Positions 23,696-30,049 are shown, counted from the first letter of the stretch. The stretch: 43,553 nucleotides of DNA from Bacteroidaceae bacterium (GCA_017503235.1 JAFVTL010000127.1:1-43553); one strand, 5' to 3'. A program made the numbers and translations. Notes: generated by a model not told the origin, from the letters alone.

Positions 23696-23896
23696 ATGAA
23701 AGCAAATTTCTTGATATTACTTGATTGTTCCGTAGGCGAACTAATCAAGATACGTTTGAGTGAAGAAGAAAAGATAGAATCTGAAAGCTATGAAGATTTT
23801 GAGGAATTTATCTGCACTTTGGAAGATAAGTACAATTTCAGACTTAGCGACTGTTCTTGGATGAGTTGCGATGTTCTGAGCGAACGCAGTTACTAA
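23696..23896 (+). CDS. Small hypothetical protein downstream of radC-like gene
   Basis: A 66-aa protein from ATG 23696 (MKANFLILLDCSVGEL), 13 nt after the RadC stop. The frame is open upstream to 23642 but that part overlaps RadC. It is strongly acidic (EEEKIESESYEDFEEF) with two Trp/Cys in the C-terminal part (DCSWMSCDV). It is likely cotranscribed with the RadC-like gene. Function not recognised. Confidence 0.65.
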   Translation: MKANFLILLDCSVGELIKIRLSEEEKIESESYEDFEEFICTLEDKYNFRLSDCSWMSCDVLSERSY

Positions 23897-23918
23897 CAAA
23901 TTACACACTTTTATCATT

Positions 23919-23978
23919 AGTGAACATATCTATGAAATTCAACTACTTACAAATTGGGCTTCATGGATAATGTTCACT
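23919..23978. repeat. 60-bp imperfect palindrome upstream of the small recombinase
   Basis: AGTGAACATATCTATGAA (23919-23936) pairs with TTCATGGATAATGTTCACT (23960-23978): a perfect 9-bp outer arm AGTGAACAT/ATGTTCACT and an inner 8-9 bp arm with one mismatch and one bulged A. It ends 31 nt before the recombinase ATG. It could be an operator or a recombinase core site with two inverted binding arms. Confidence 0.7.
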
Positions 23979-24009
23979 TTTATTGTTTAACTACTAAAAC
24001 CGAACATTT

Positions 24010-24597
24010 ATGAGCCAGAAATATTCTACTACAACTGCCGATTTCCTTGTTTGGAGTGATGCAATGAATCTTATCCGAAAATTGGCGAAAGATAATAACT
24101 ACAAAATGTCGCTTCTTGTAGCACTTGGTTGTTTTACAGGATTGCGAATATCTGATATTCTCGCTTTGAGGTGGAATCAGATACTTGGTGTTTCCGAATT
24201 TACCATAATTGAGAAGAAGACAGGTAAGAAAAGAACACTAAGACTGAATCCGCAATTGCAGAAACATATACAGGAATGTTACGAACATATCCAACCTATC
24301 GGAGTGAAAGCACCGATTTTGGTAAGTCAGAAAGGTACAATCTTCACTATCCAAGCTATAAACAGGATATTGAAGGACATTAAGAAGAAGTACAAGGTCA
24401 AGATTAAGAATTTCTCATGCCACTCTCTCCGTAAGACATTTGGCAGACAAGTTTACAACATGAATAGTGAAAACTCGGAGTTGGCATTAGTCAAACTCAT
24501 GGAATTATTCAATCATAGTAGTGTTTCTATCACTAAACGATACCTTGGTTTAAGGCAAGAAGAAATATTAGAAACTTATGATTGTCTAAGCTTCTAA
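24010..24597 (+). CDS. Small tyrosine recombinase (catalytic domain only)
   Basis: A 195-aa protein containing only a tyrosine-recombinase catalytic domain. All residues are present: Arg46 in TGLRISDIL, Lys70 in the KKTGKK turn, His138-x-x-Arg141 in CHSLRKTF, His169 in FNHSS, and Tyr178 in TKRYLGL. A core-binding SAM-like domain is missing, so DNA recognition must come from the short N-terminus or a partner. Unlike the 15215 integrase, its active site is canonical. A large palindrome lies upstream and a 63-nt structured repeat downstream, either of which could be its substrate. Invertase, resolvase or cassette recombinase are all possible. Confidence 0.85.
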   Translation: MSQKYSTTTADFLVWSDAMNLIRKLAKDNNYKMSLLVALGCFTGLRISDILALRWNQILGVSEFTIIEKKTGKKRTLRLNPQLQKHIQECYEHIQPIGVKAPILVSQKGTIFTIQAINRILKDIKKKYKVKIKNFSCHSLRKTFGRQVYNMNSENSELALVKLMELFNHSSVSITKRYLGLRQEEILETYDCLSF

Positions 24598-24607
24598 TTC
24601 TTGGTTC

Positions 24608-24660
24608 GGTAGATTTTTCGAAAATTTTCCTCTTTAATGGGGAGATTCTGAAAATCTACC
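24608..24660 (+). terminator. Long-loop hairpin after the small recombinase
   Basis: GGTAGATTTT (24608-24617) pairs perfectly with AAAATCTACC (24651-24660), loop 33 nt. It starts 10 nt after the stop and runs directly into the structured repeat at 24662. Terminator function is uncertain because no T-run follows immediately. Confidence 0.5.
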
Positions 24661-24661
24661 A

Positions 24662-24724
24662 ACCAACCTTTTTGATGATTTATTTATCACCATACCCATT
24701 GCAATAAATGAAGAAAAGGTAGGC
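24662..24724 (+). repeat. 63-nt structured repeat, copy B
   Basis: Same architecture as copies A, C and D. The outer stem has an A-A mismatch at position 4 (ACCAACC against GGTAGGC). The inner stem is ATTTATT with AATAAAT: positions 21/44 are A-T and 23/42 T-A here, against T-G or C-G and G-C in the others. The loop keeps ATACC. Confidence 0.8.
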
Positions 24725-24837
24725 TTATAATACCATTCAAAGAAAGTAGAGAAATCTCTGTAAAATAATTTTTGAATTATGCAAATATTTATAATTCACT
24801 GATTTTCAATTGATTTTAATAATTCAAATTTTATACA

Positions 24838-24845
24838 TAGCTTTG
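24838..24845 (+). promoter_or_regulatory. -7 promoter box of the 24907 gene
   Basis: TAGCTTTG matches TAnnTTTG, 61 nt before the ATG at 24907. The 24725-24837 stretch holds no gene. Confidence 0.6.
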
Positions 24846-24906
24846 CACCAACGAAATCGATTCCGCTAAAACAATCCAATTATTTAATCTTTAAAACTTA
24901 TCTGTT

Positions 24907-25542
24907 ATGAGTAATTTAAGAACTTACTTCAAGAATGTTGTGTCCGTATGTAAGAAAGGTTTTGCTTATGTGAGAGCTATCTCAGTTCTTGTTAAAGCTA
25001 CATATCAAAGAATGGTTGGTAATGGAATCTATAATGTTTCATTCATCAAGATTGGTAGAAAATGGTATTGTGAAGTGCCTGGATTCCCGAAAGAATTATT
25101 TGAGCATACACTAATGGTTGGTGGTGCAGCAAAGCTTCTTGACTACCATGCTAGAAGTGGAAAAAGAATTGCTATGAAAGTAAAGATTACCAATGAAGAA
25201 AATGGTAATATGGGATTAGTAAAAAATAGTTCCACCTCAACAGGTGGTGCATTTTACAATGACCTTAGTGGTTCTGTAAATGAAGAAATCTGGTTGTGTC
25301 CTGTAACCTTATTTGTGTTAGGCAAATATCCGAAGAATATTCAGATTCTTGAAGTGTGTGGTTGTATGCCATCAAAAGAGCAACTTGAACATATACTCTA
25401 CAATGCTATCGAATATTGTCTGAAAGATACAAGAAAATATATTGAAGAAAACATTGTTGCGGAGTTTAAGAAGGCAAAATCAATCCATCATCAGCTTGAT
25501 ATAGTTGAAGGTTTTGCAGAAGGAATAGGATATAAATATTAA
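24907..25542 (+). CDS. Hypothetical protein, single-gene module
   Basis: A 211-aa soluble protein I do not recognise. The N-terminal 40 residues are basic (RTYFKNVVSVCKKGFAYVR). A central segment, KWYCEVPGFPKELFEHTLMV, contains the pattern W-Y-x-(V/L)-P followed by a hydrophobic-Gly-Gly turn. The C-terminal half is helical and charged. There is no signal peptide or catalytic motif. The gene has its own promoter upstream and a 64-nt structured repeat 28 nt after the stop, so it is an independent unit like the next gene. AT-rich codon use suggests recent transfer. Confidence 0.7.
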   Translation: MSNLRTYFKNVVSVCKKGFAYVRAISVLVKATYQRMVGNGIYNVSFIKIGRKWYCEVPGFPKELFEHTLMVGGAAKLLDYHARSGKRIAMKVKITNEENGNMGLVKNSSTSTGGAFYNDLSGSVNEEIWLCPVTLFVLGKYPKNIQILEVCGCMPSKEQLEHILYNAIEYCLKDTRKYIEENIVAEFKKAKSIHHQLDIVEGFAEGIGYKY

Positions 25543-25570
25543 ATATCTCAATTAATTAAATCATTCAGAC

Positions 25571-25634
25571 ACCTACCTTTTTGATGATTTTTGTTCTTAC
25601 CATACCAATTACAGAAATTGAAGAAAAGGTAGGT
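25571..25634 (+). repeat. 64-nt structured repeat, copy C
   Basis: The best-formed copy. Outer stem ACCTACCTTTT with AAAAGGTAGGT has no mismatch; inner stem ATTTTTGT (17-24) with ACAGAAAT (41-48) is complete with one T-G pair; ATACC is in the loop. Confidence 0.82.
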
Positions 25635-25683
25635 TGAATATGAGATTATAATATATAGACTAATCTGACTTTATAATATTTTG

Positions 25684-25691
25684 TAATTTTG
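25684..25691 (+). promoter_or_regulatory. -7 promoter box of the 25721 gene
   Basis: TAATTTTG matches TAnnTTTG, 29 nt before the ATG at 25721. Confidence 0.6.
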
Positions 25692-25720
25692 TTGTTGTAA
25701 AGAATTTAACAGAAAAATAT

Positions 25721-26683
25721 ATGGCAGAAATAAAAAGATGCCCTGTACATTTTATAGATTTAGGGCTATCCGTAAGATGGAATGATCGAAACATCTGTGC
25801 CAACTATCTTGGAACAGGAAAGTATGTATCCTTTGGAGGAAATTTTAGGGAAACTCAAGATGGATACTTATTTGCAAAAGGTAATTATAAATCTCCTAAA
25901 GGTGAATATGCAGGATTTGGACAACAAACGATTGTTCTAACCTCAAATGATTCTGCACACAGCTATAATCTTAGGATGCCAACATACAATGAAGTCGAAG
26001 AATTAACCTTAAGTGATAATATTGAATGGTTTGTTGCATTTCGATTGGTAGAAAAAAACATAACCAATGGAATTATAAATAACAACAACCCTTGCATCAG
26101 CTTTTATCATGATAAGGATAGCAATTTTTTGTGTCGTGTTTATAAAGAGATTCGTGTTTTTCTCGGGAAAGAACCTTTCGCTTGTGAACTTAACGGCATA
26201 GATTATAGGCTGTTTCTTAAATCTCGTTCTATAGGAACAAATGATGGCGAAGTCGTGTTTTGGGAATCAGCAAATGAAATAGAACCTTTTTATCTTGGTG
26301 CTTGCAGGAAGAACACAAAAAATATATACCGATATTATTGTGAGAGCAAAGAGGAAATTACAGTTAATAGATGGTATGACAATATATTAACAATACCTTT
26401 TTCTGGCATTATGAAATACAATACCATAAGAAGAACAAATAATATAGACAGAGGTATCCTAAAAAATGGGCTTAGAAAATGGGATGCATGTTTCCCTTGT
26501 GGAAGCATAGACCAAAAATATGCTTTTTATAACATAGCATTATTCAATTATGTAGTGTCTCATGATGGTGATAAATTTAATTTTGACTCTCGCCCATATA
26601 TTGCTTTTTCAAAAACCCCTTGGGATGGAATGAATGTTAGAGCCGTAGAAAATACTCCAGATAGCCCACCACGGTATTATTAA
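25721..26683 (+). CDS. Protein with FIDLGLSVRW / RMPT domain (Fibrobacter-type paralogous domain-like)
   Basis: A 320-aa protein. The N-terminus HFIDLGLSVRWNDRNICANYLG and the later LRMPTYNEVEEL follow the pattern VDLGLSVKWA.CNVGA ... RLPT..E..EL of a domain that is widespread in secreted Bacteroidetes and Fibrobacter proteins. Unlike those, no signal peptide is visible, so it appears cytoplasmic. The central and C-terminal parts are rich in aromatic residues and Cys. It is a single-gene unit with its own promoter and a structured repeat 17 nt after its stop. Function unknown; surface or ligand-binding roles of the secreted relatives may not apply. Confidence 0.7.
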   Translation: MAEIKRCPVHFIDLGLSVRWNDRNICANYLGTGKYVSFGGNFRETQDGYLFAKGNYKSPKGEYAGFGQQTIVLTSNDSAHSYNLRMPTYNEVEELTLSDNIEWFVAFRLVEKNITNGIINNNNPCISFYHDKDSNFLCRVYKEIRVFLGKEPFACELNGIDYRLFLKSRSIGTNDGEVVFWESANEIEPFYLGACRKNTKNIYRYYCESKEEITVNRWYDNILTIPFSGIMKYNTIRRTNNIDRGILKNGLRKWDACFPCGSIDQKYAFYNIALFNYVVSHDGDKFNFDSRPYIAFSKTPWDGMNVRAVENTPDSPPRYY

Positions 26684-26700
26684 AAATACAATAAATCTAT

Positions 26701-26764
26701 ACCTACCTTCTTGCATTTTTCTGTAACGATAATACCAAATACAGAATTTTTCAAAAAGGTAGGT
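26701..26764 (+). repeat. 64-nt structured repeat, copy D
   Basis: Outer stem ACCTACCTTCTT with AAAAAGGTAGGT has one mismatch. In the inner stem positions 21/44 are C-G where copies A and C have T-G and copy B has A-T, a compensatory change. ATACC is at positions 32-36. Confidence 0.8.
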
Positions 26765-26883
26765 ATTTATTTTGTACATATAAAAATAGCCTGTATAATC
26801 CAAAACATATATTTAGAGAAATATATTTCAATTGCTCATCGAAAATTATCCAATTTCATACGGCAAATTTATACGCTTTTTAC

Positions 26884-26891
26884 TAACTTTG
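26884..26891 (+). promoter_or_regulatory. -7 promoter box of the structured RNA / cargo operon leader
   Basis: TAACTTTG matches TAnnTTTG. Transcription would start near 26898, about 80 nt before the first hairpin elements and 290 nt before the gene at 27188. Confidence 0.55.
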
Positions 26892-26897
26892 TTGCAA

Positions 26898-27140
26898 TTC
26901 TGATAGCATTAGCTGTTAGAAGGACATATTTAGTAAGAGCGTTTGACATTATCTTAGTTCAGAAAATCGCCAATTTTTATGAACAACTCTAAGATGATAG
27001 GCAAGACGCTCACGCATAGTTTATACTCACCAACTCAGGTGAACTATATCCTCATGCGTGGGCTATTGCTGTTTATCTGAGTTGTGGGTGTTTGGCGATA
27101 CCTCTGGACGGATATAGGCAATAGTTCCCACGCTTCTTTT
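26898..27140 (+). ncRNA. Structured leader RNA or small RNA with pseudoknot and terminator
   Basis: Hairpin H1: CACGCAT (27011-27017) with ATGCGTG (27054-27060), then AGTT/AACT and CACC/GGTG around hexaloop AACTCA. CAACTCAG (27031-27038), which includes that loop, is fully complementary to CTGAGTTG (27077-27084), giving a pseudoknot. ATCGCCAA (26966-26973) pairs with TTGGCGAT (27092-27099). A terminator-like stem GCGTGGGCTATTGC (27056-27069) with GCAATAGTTCCCACGC (27118-27133) precedes TTCTTTTAT and shares bases with H1, so the two exclude each other. Either a free small RNA or an attenuating leader of the 27188 operon. No known family is assigned. Confidence 0.65.
26979..27080 (+). CDS. Possible leader peptide inside the structured RNA
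   Basis: A 33-codon ORF, ATG 26979 to TGA 27078, covering hairpin H1 and ending exactly in the pseudoknot-pairing strand. The product ends in the hydrophobic RGLLLFI. A ribosome on this ORF would disrupt H1 and free the terminator strand. Short ORFs occur by chance, so this is tentative. Confidence 0.3.
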   Translation: MNNSKMIGKTLTHSLYSPTQVNYILMRGLLLFI

Positions 27141-27187
27141 ATAATCTGCTTACTTCTGGGAATTGGTTTGCAATAATATAAAACATT

Positions 27188-27625
27188 ATGGGATTATTCA
27201 GTTATTTTCTTAATAAAAATCAAGCGACAGAATTAGAAGATACAATAGTCGCTTGTTGGAATAAAATACAAAATTACAAGAAAAGTAATATTGAAGGAGA
27301 TAGAATGTCGCACTTTGGTACTCTATTTTTCTCTGGTATGCGTGAAAGGTCTAAATTACAAGAGCCAGACCCAATTGATTATTCTAATCATGGCTTAGAT
27401 TTATCTTACATCAATAACTACAAACAATATGTTCTTATTGCAACCGTAGGACAATTTCGCACACTAAACATGCAATGTAGCGAACTTGCTACAAAAATCA
27501 ACGAATATTGTCAATTAGCAAATAAAATGGGAATAAATATTTCGCAGAATGTATCAGTTGTTAGAAAGGATTTATATAGACTTGTTTTAGAACTTAAATA
27601 CAGCTATAAATATGTGGTGGAATAG
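27188..27625 (+). CDS. Hypothetical protein, first gene of cargo operon
   Basis: A 145-aa soluble, helical protein I do not recognise, beginning MGLFSYFLNKNQ. The N-terminal amphipathic start resembles a membrane-surface helix, but no true transmembrane segment is present. Its 3' end overlaps the next gene by 14 nt, indicating coupled translation. The gene pair (about 145 and 125 aa) starts the only clear multi-gene cargo operon of the island, downstream of a structured leader. A and T at third codon positions are much more frequent than in the chromosomal backbone. Confidence 0.72.
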   Translation: MGLFSYFLNKNQATELEDTIVACWNKIQNYKKSNIEGDRMSHFGTLFFSGMRERSKLQEPDPIDYSNHGLDLSYINNYKQYVLIATVGQFRTLNMQCSELATKINEYCQLANKMGINISQNVSVVRKDLYRLVLELKYSYKYVVE

Positions 27626-27989
27626 GATAATAGAATGGTTTACTAATAATAAAGAAAGAAACAGCTTTATACAGGACTTTAATAAGTCTGCAAAAGAAGC
27701 TTTCATTTCAAATTTAGCTCCTGTTTACCTAAAAGCAGAATCTTCATTTGGTAACAATTCATACAAACATCAATTTTCAAGTTTCTTGTATCATGGATTT
27801 AAGATTCGTACTATGACAGGTCTATTTTTAGATGATAGTCAATTTATTGCCATTGGTAATATGTTAGCTTCAAATCAAACATTAACAAGACAGCTTGTAA
27901 CATTGGGCTATGATACATTAGAAATAACCAACAATAATGGGAATGTTGTGAAACAATGGAGACTTTCTGCACTATTAGAACTAACATAA
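27612..27989 (+). CDS. Hypothetical protein, second gene of cargo operon
   Basis: A 125-aa soluble protein beginning MWWNRIIEWFTNNKERN, an amphipathic Trp-rich start similar in style to that of the preceding protein. It has no recognised motif; the C-terminal half reads GYDTLEITNNNGNVVKQWRL, a beta-rich end. Start ATG 27612 overlaps the 27188 gene by 14 nt. It is followed 12 nt later by the lipoprotein gene. I have a vague memory of similar 120-130 aa proteins in Prevotella and Bacteroides islands but cannot name a family. Confidence 0.7.
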   Translation: MWWNRIIEWFTNNKERNSFIQDFNKSAKEAFISNLAPVYLKAESSFGNNSYKHQFSSFLYHGFKIRTMTGLFLDDSQFIAIGNMLASNQTLTRQLVTLGYDTLEITNNNGNVVKQWRLSALLELT

Positions 27990-28001
27990 ATTGAGATGTT
28001 T

Positions 28002-29018
28002 ATGAAAAAATTATTGCTTTCTTGTTTCATTACTACAATGATAGCTTGCACACCAACCAAACAATCAACAATAGATACCACCTTACAAACTAAGGTAGAT
28101 TCTATCTTACATAACAAGATGTCCGAAATCAATGCCATTTCTGGGCAAGCTATAGTAATGGAAGTTCATACAGGCGAGATTAAGGCTATGGTAGGTAATG
28201 ATGTTAGTCAAGAATCTGGCTTAATCCGTACTGCATCTTTATTGGCTGCATTGGAAACAGGCAAAGTAAAATTGTCTGATACGGTAGATGTTGGTGAGGG
28301 TGTCTATATGGTACATGATAGACCTTTGCTCGACCATAATTGGCATAGAGGTGGCTATGGCTTAATTGACGGATTGAAAACGATAATGGTCAATTCGCAT
28401 ATTGGTAACTATAAACTTACAAAAAGAGCATTTGAAGAAGAACAAGCTTATTTTGATATGCTTGACAAAATGAGCTATGGTCAACCCGAAAACATAGAGG
28501 GACTTGATAGCTTGGAAGCTGCATACTTCGTTACTCCGAAAGATAGCAGTTGGAGTAATACTGCATTGGCTTGGTTCTGCATCGGATATAACCAACAGAT
28601 TTCACCTATTCAAATTCTTACTTTCTATAATGCTATTGCGAATGAGGGTAAAATGGTGAAACCATTACTTTACAAAGGCGAAACAGAGGTAATCAATCCG
28701 CAAATAGCAAGCAAAGCCAACATTGATAGCTTACAAATGGCATTAATAAAGGTGATAAATGAGGGATTGGGCAAACCTGCACAATCTGAAAAAGTACAAG
28801 TAGCAGGTGTCAGCGGTGGTTGTCAACTCTCAACCGAAGAAGATGATTCGGAAGGTAGAGTAAACACCATGTATGCAGTAGAATTTTGTGGCTACTTCCC
28901 TGCCGATGCCCCTAAGTATTCTATCATAGTGAGAATGAATAAAAAGGGATTGCCTGCAAGCGGTAGTTTAATGGCAGGTAGTGTGTTTAAAGAAATTGTA
29001 GATTATATGAACAATTAA
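28002..29018 (+). CDS. Penicillin-binding-protein-like lipoprotein lacking catalytic motifs
   Basis: A 338-aa protein from ATG 28002 (a second ATG at 27996 adds two residues). The signal peptide ends in lipobox MIAC with acylated Cys16. The rest aligns by eye to the transpeptidase domain of class B PBPs: GQAIVMEVHTGEIKAMVG, then IGYNQQISPIQILTFYNAIA, which matches the GQG-x-TP-Q-L-AYA-IAN block. All three active-site motifs are lost: the EPGSTFK region is ESGLIRT, SxN is NSH, and KTGT is VSGG. It therefore cannot acylate and is a pseudoenzyme, perhaps binding peptidoglycan or PBPs in the periplasm. It sits between unknown cargo genes and a Sel1 protein. Confidence 0.8.
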   Translation: MKKLLLSCFITTMIACTPTKQSTIDTTLQTKVDSILHNKMSEINAISGQAIVMEVHTGEIKAMVGNDVSQESGLIRTASLLAALETGKVKLSDTVDVGEGVYMVHDRPLLDHNWHRGGYGLIDGLKTIMVNSHIGNYKLTKRAFEEEQAYFDMLDKMSYGQPENIEGLDSLEAAYFVTPKDSSWSNTALAWFCIGYNQQISPIQILTFYNAIANEGKMVKPLLYKGETEVINPQIASKANIDSLQMALIKVINEGLGKPAQSEKVQVAGVSGGCQLSTEEDDSEGRVNTMYAVEFCGYFPADAPKYSIIVRMNKKGLPASGSLMAGSVFKEIVDYMNN

Positions 29019-29029
29019 ATTTGAATATT

Positions 29030-29743
29030 ATGAATACTGTAACCGTAAATGTATCTCCTGTTATCGAAGAATATCACAAAGGAGTAGCATATTTTCATGG
29101 AGAAGAACATCCTTGGTATAATCCTTCTGGAATACAAGATTATGAAAAAGCATTAAACTACTTTATGTCAGCAATAGAAAACAAGAGTTCCGGTGAAGAA
29201 ATCGCAGAAGCTTACAATTACATTGGAATCATTTTTCAGAATGGCCTTGGCGTAAATGAGGATAAAAAGAAAGCTTTTGAATATTTTCAAACGGCAGCAG
29301 AAATGGGTTCATGGCGAGGTGCTGAACATTTAGCTTTAAAATATTATTGGGGAGAGTGTGGAGTTGAGAAAAATATTGAAAAAGCTATGATGTGGTTTTA
29401 TATGGCTTGGCAGAAAGGTTCTTCACAAGACTGCATTGACCTTGTAAAAGAAGAGGCGGCAAAAGGTAACAGAGATGCACAATGGTGCTTGGGTGAAATT
29501 ATTTATTCTTCATACCATAGTTCCATTCCCGATAATGACCTTTTCACCGCAATTAGATTATTATTGTTTTGGTACACTATTCCAGAAATAAAAGAATCTG
29601 TAAAGCTATTGCAGAGTTCAGCTGAACAAGGACAAAAATTTGCACTGAAATTCTATCAATCACTGAATATCACTAAACGAACTGTTTATTCTGTCATGAT
29701 ATTGATAGTCATATTGGTTGCAATCTTATTTTTCTTAATTTAA
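29030..29743 (+). CDS. Sel1-repeat protein with C-terminal transmembrane anchor
   Basis: A 237-aa protein from ATG 29030 (the TTG nine bases earlier is less likely). It holds Sel1/TPR-like helical repeats: AEAYNYIGIIFQNGLGVNED then KAFEYFQTAAEMGSWRGAEHLA, and WGECGVEKNIEKAMMWFYMA. The last 20 residues (YSVMILIVILVAILFFLI) form a single transmembrane helix, so the repeats face the cytoplasm as in tail-anchored proteins. Sel1 repeats mediate protein-protein contacts. It starts 11 nt after the lipoprotein gene. A signalling pair across the membrane with the PBP-like lipoprotein is a reasonable but untested idea. Confidence 0.8.
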   Translation: MNTVTVNVSPVIEEYHKGVAYFHGEEHPWYNPSGIQDYEKALNYFMSAIENKSSGEEIAEAYNYIGIIFQNGLGVNEDKKKAFEYFQTAAEMGSWRGAEHLALKYYWGECGVEKNIEKAMMWFYMAWQKGSSQDCIDLVKEEAAKGNRDAQWCLGEIIYSSYHSSIPDNDLFTAIRLLLFWYTIPEIKESVKLLQSSAEQGQKFALKFYQSLNITKRTVYSVMILIVILVAILFFLI

Positions 29744-29758
29744 AAACAGTTTTAGTCA

Positions 29759-29980
29759 ATGGATTTCAAGCAATTAGCACAAGGAGCATTATTTCTTACA
29801 AAGTTACCTGCCAATTTAATGTGGGATTCTTCTGATATTCCAATCAGAACAGAATGTTCATGGGAAGAAGAAAAGGATGATATACTTGAACGAGCTAATT
29901 GGCTATGCGAGAAAATCATTGTAAAGCTGAAGCAGGAAACAATAATGGCTCTAAAAAGAAAGGCTGCATGGGTGTGTTAG
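29759..29980 (+). CDS. Small hypothetical protein, cargo operon
   Basis: A 73-aa protein starting 15 nt after the Sel1 gene. It is acidic in the middle (CSWEEEKDDILERANWLCEK) and predicted helical, with two Cys and four Trp. The last 25 codons overlap a second small ORF in another frame (29905-30024), so its C-terminus may not be conserved. Function unknown. Confidence 0.55.
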   Translation: MDFKQLAQGALFLTKLPANLMWDSSDIPIRTECSWEEEKDDILERANWLCEKIIVKLKQETIMALKRKAAWVC

Positions 29981-30024
29981 CCATACCGTTAATCTTGGGC
30001 ATAATCATTTCATGTTTATTGTAA
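29905..30024 (+). CDS. Very small membrane protein overlapping the cargo operon end
   Basis: A 39-aa ORF from ATG 29905 to TAA 30022, not long enough for standard calling. The N-terminus is hydrophilic with SKKKGC, then a single membrane helix GVLAIPLILGIIISCLL ends the protein. This basic-then-hydrophobic ending is typical of real small membrane proteins and unlikely in random sequence. It overlaps the 29759 gene by 76 nt in a different frame. It precedes the operon's terminator. Confidence 0.5.
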   Translation: MRENHCKAEAGNNNGSKKKGCMGVLAIPLILGIIISCLL

Positions 30025-30049
30025 CAAAGAGCAAAAGCATAAACGAACG

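Noticed and set aside
24662-26764. Classical integron attC sites
   Set aside because: The repeats lack the RYYYAAC/GTTRRRY core and the recombinase lacks IntI features; only the general arrangement is similar.
26711-26992. A 93-aa ORF after the 25721 gene
   Set aside because: It lies over repeat D, the promoter box and the start of the structured RNA; hydrophobic but low-complexity AT-driven composition.
26898-27140. Retron msr-msd RNA
   Set aside because: No reverse transcriptase gene lies in the window, and the stem layout lacks the long msd hairpin with flanking a1/a2 repeats.
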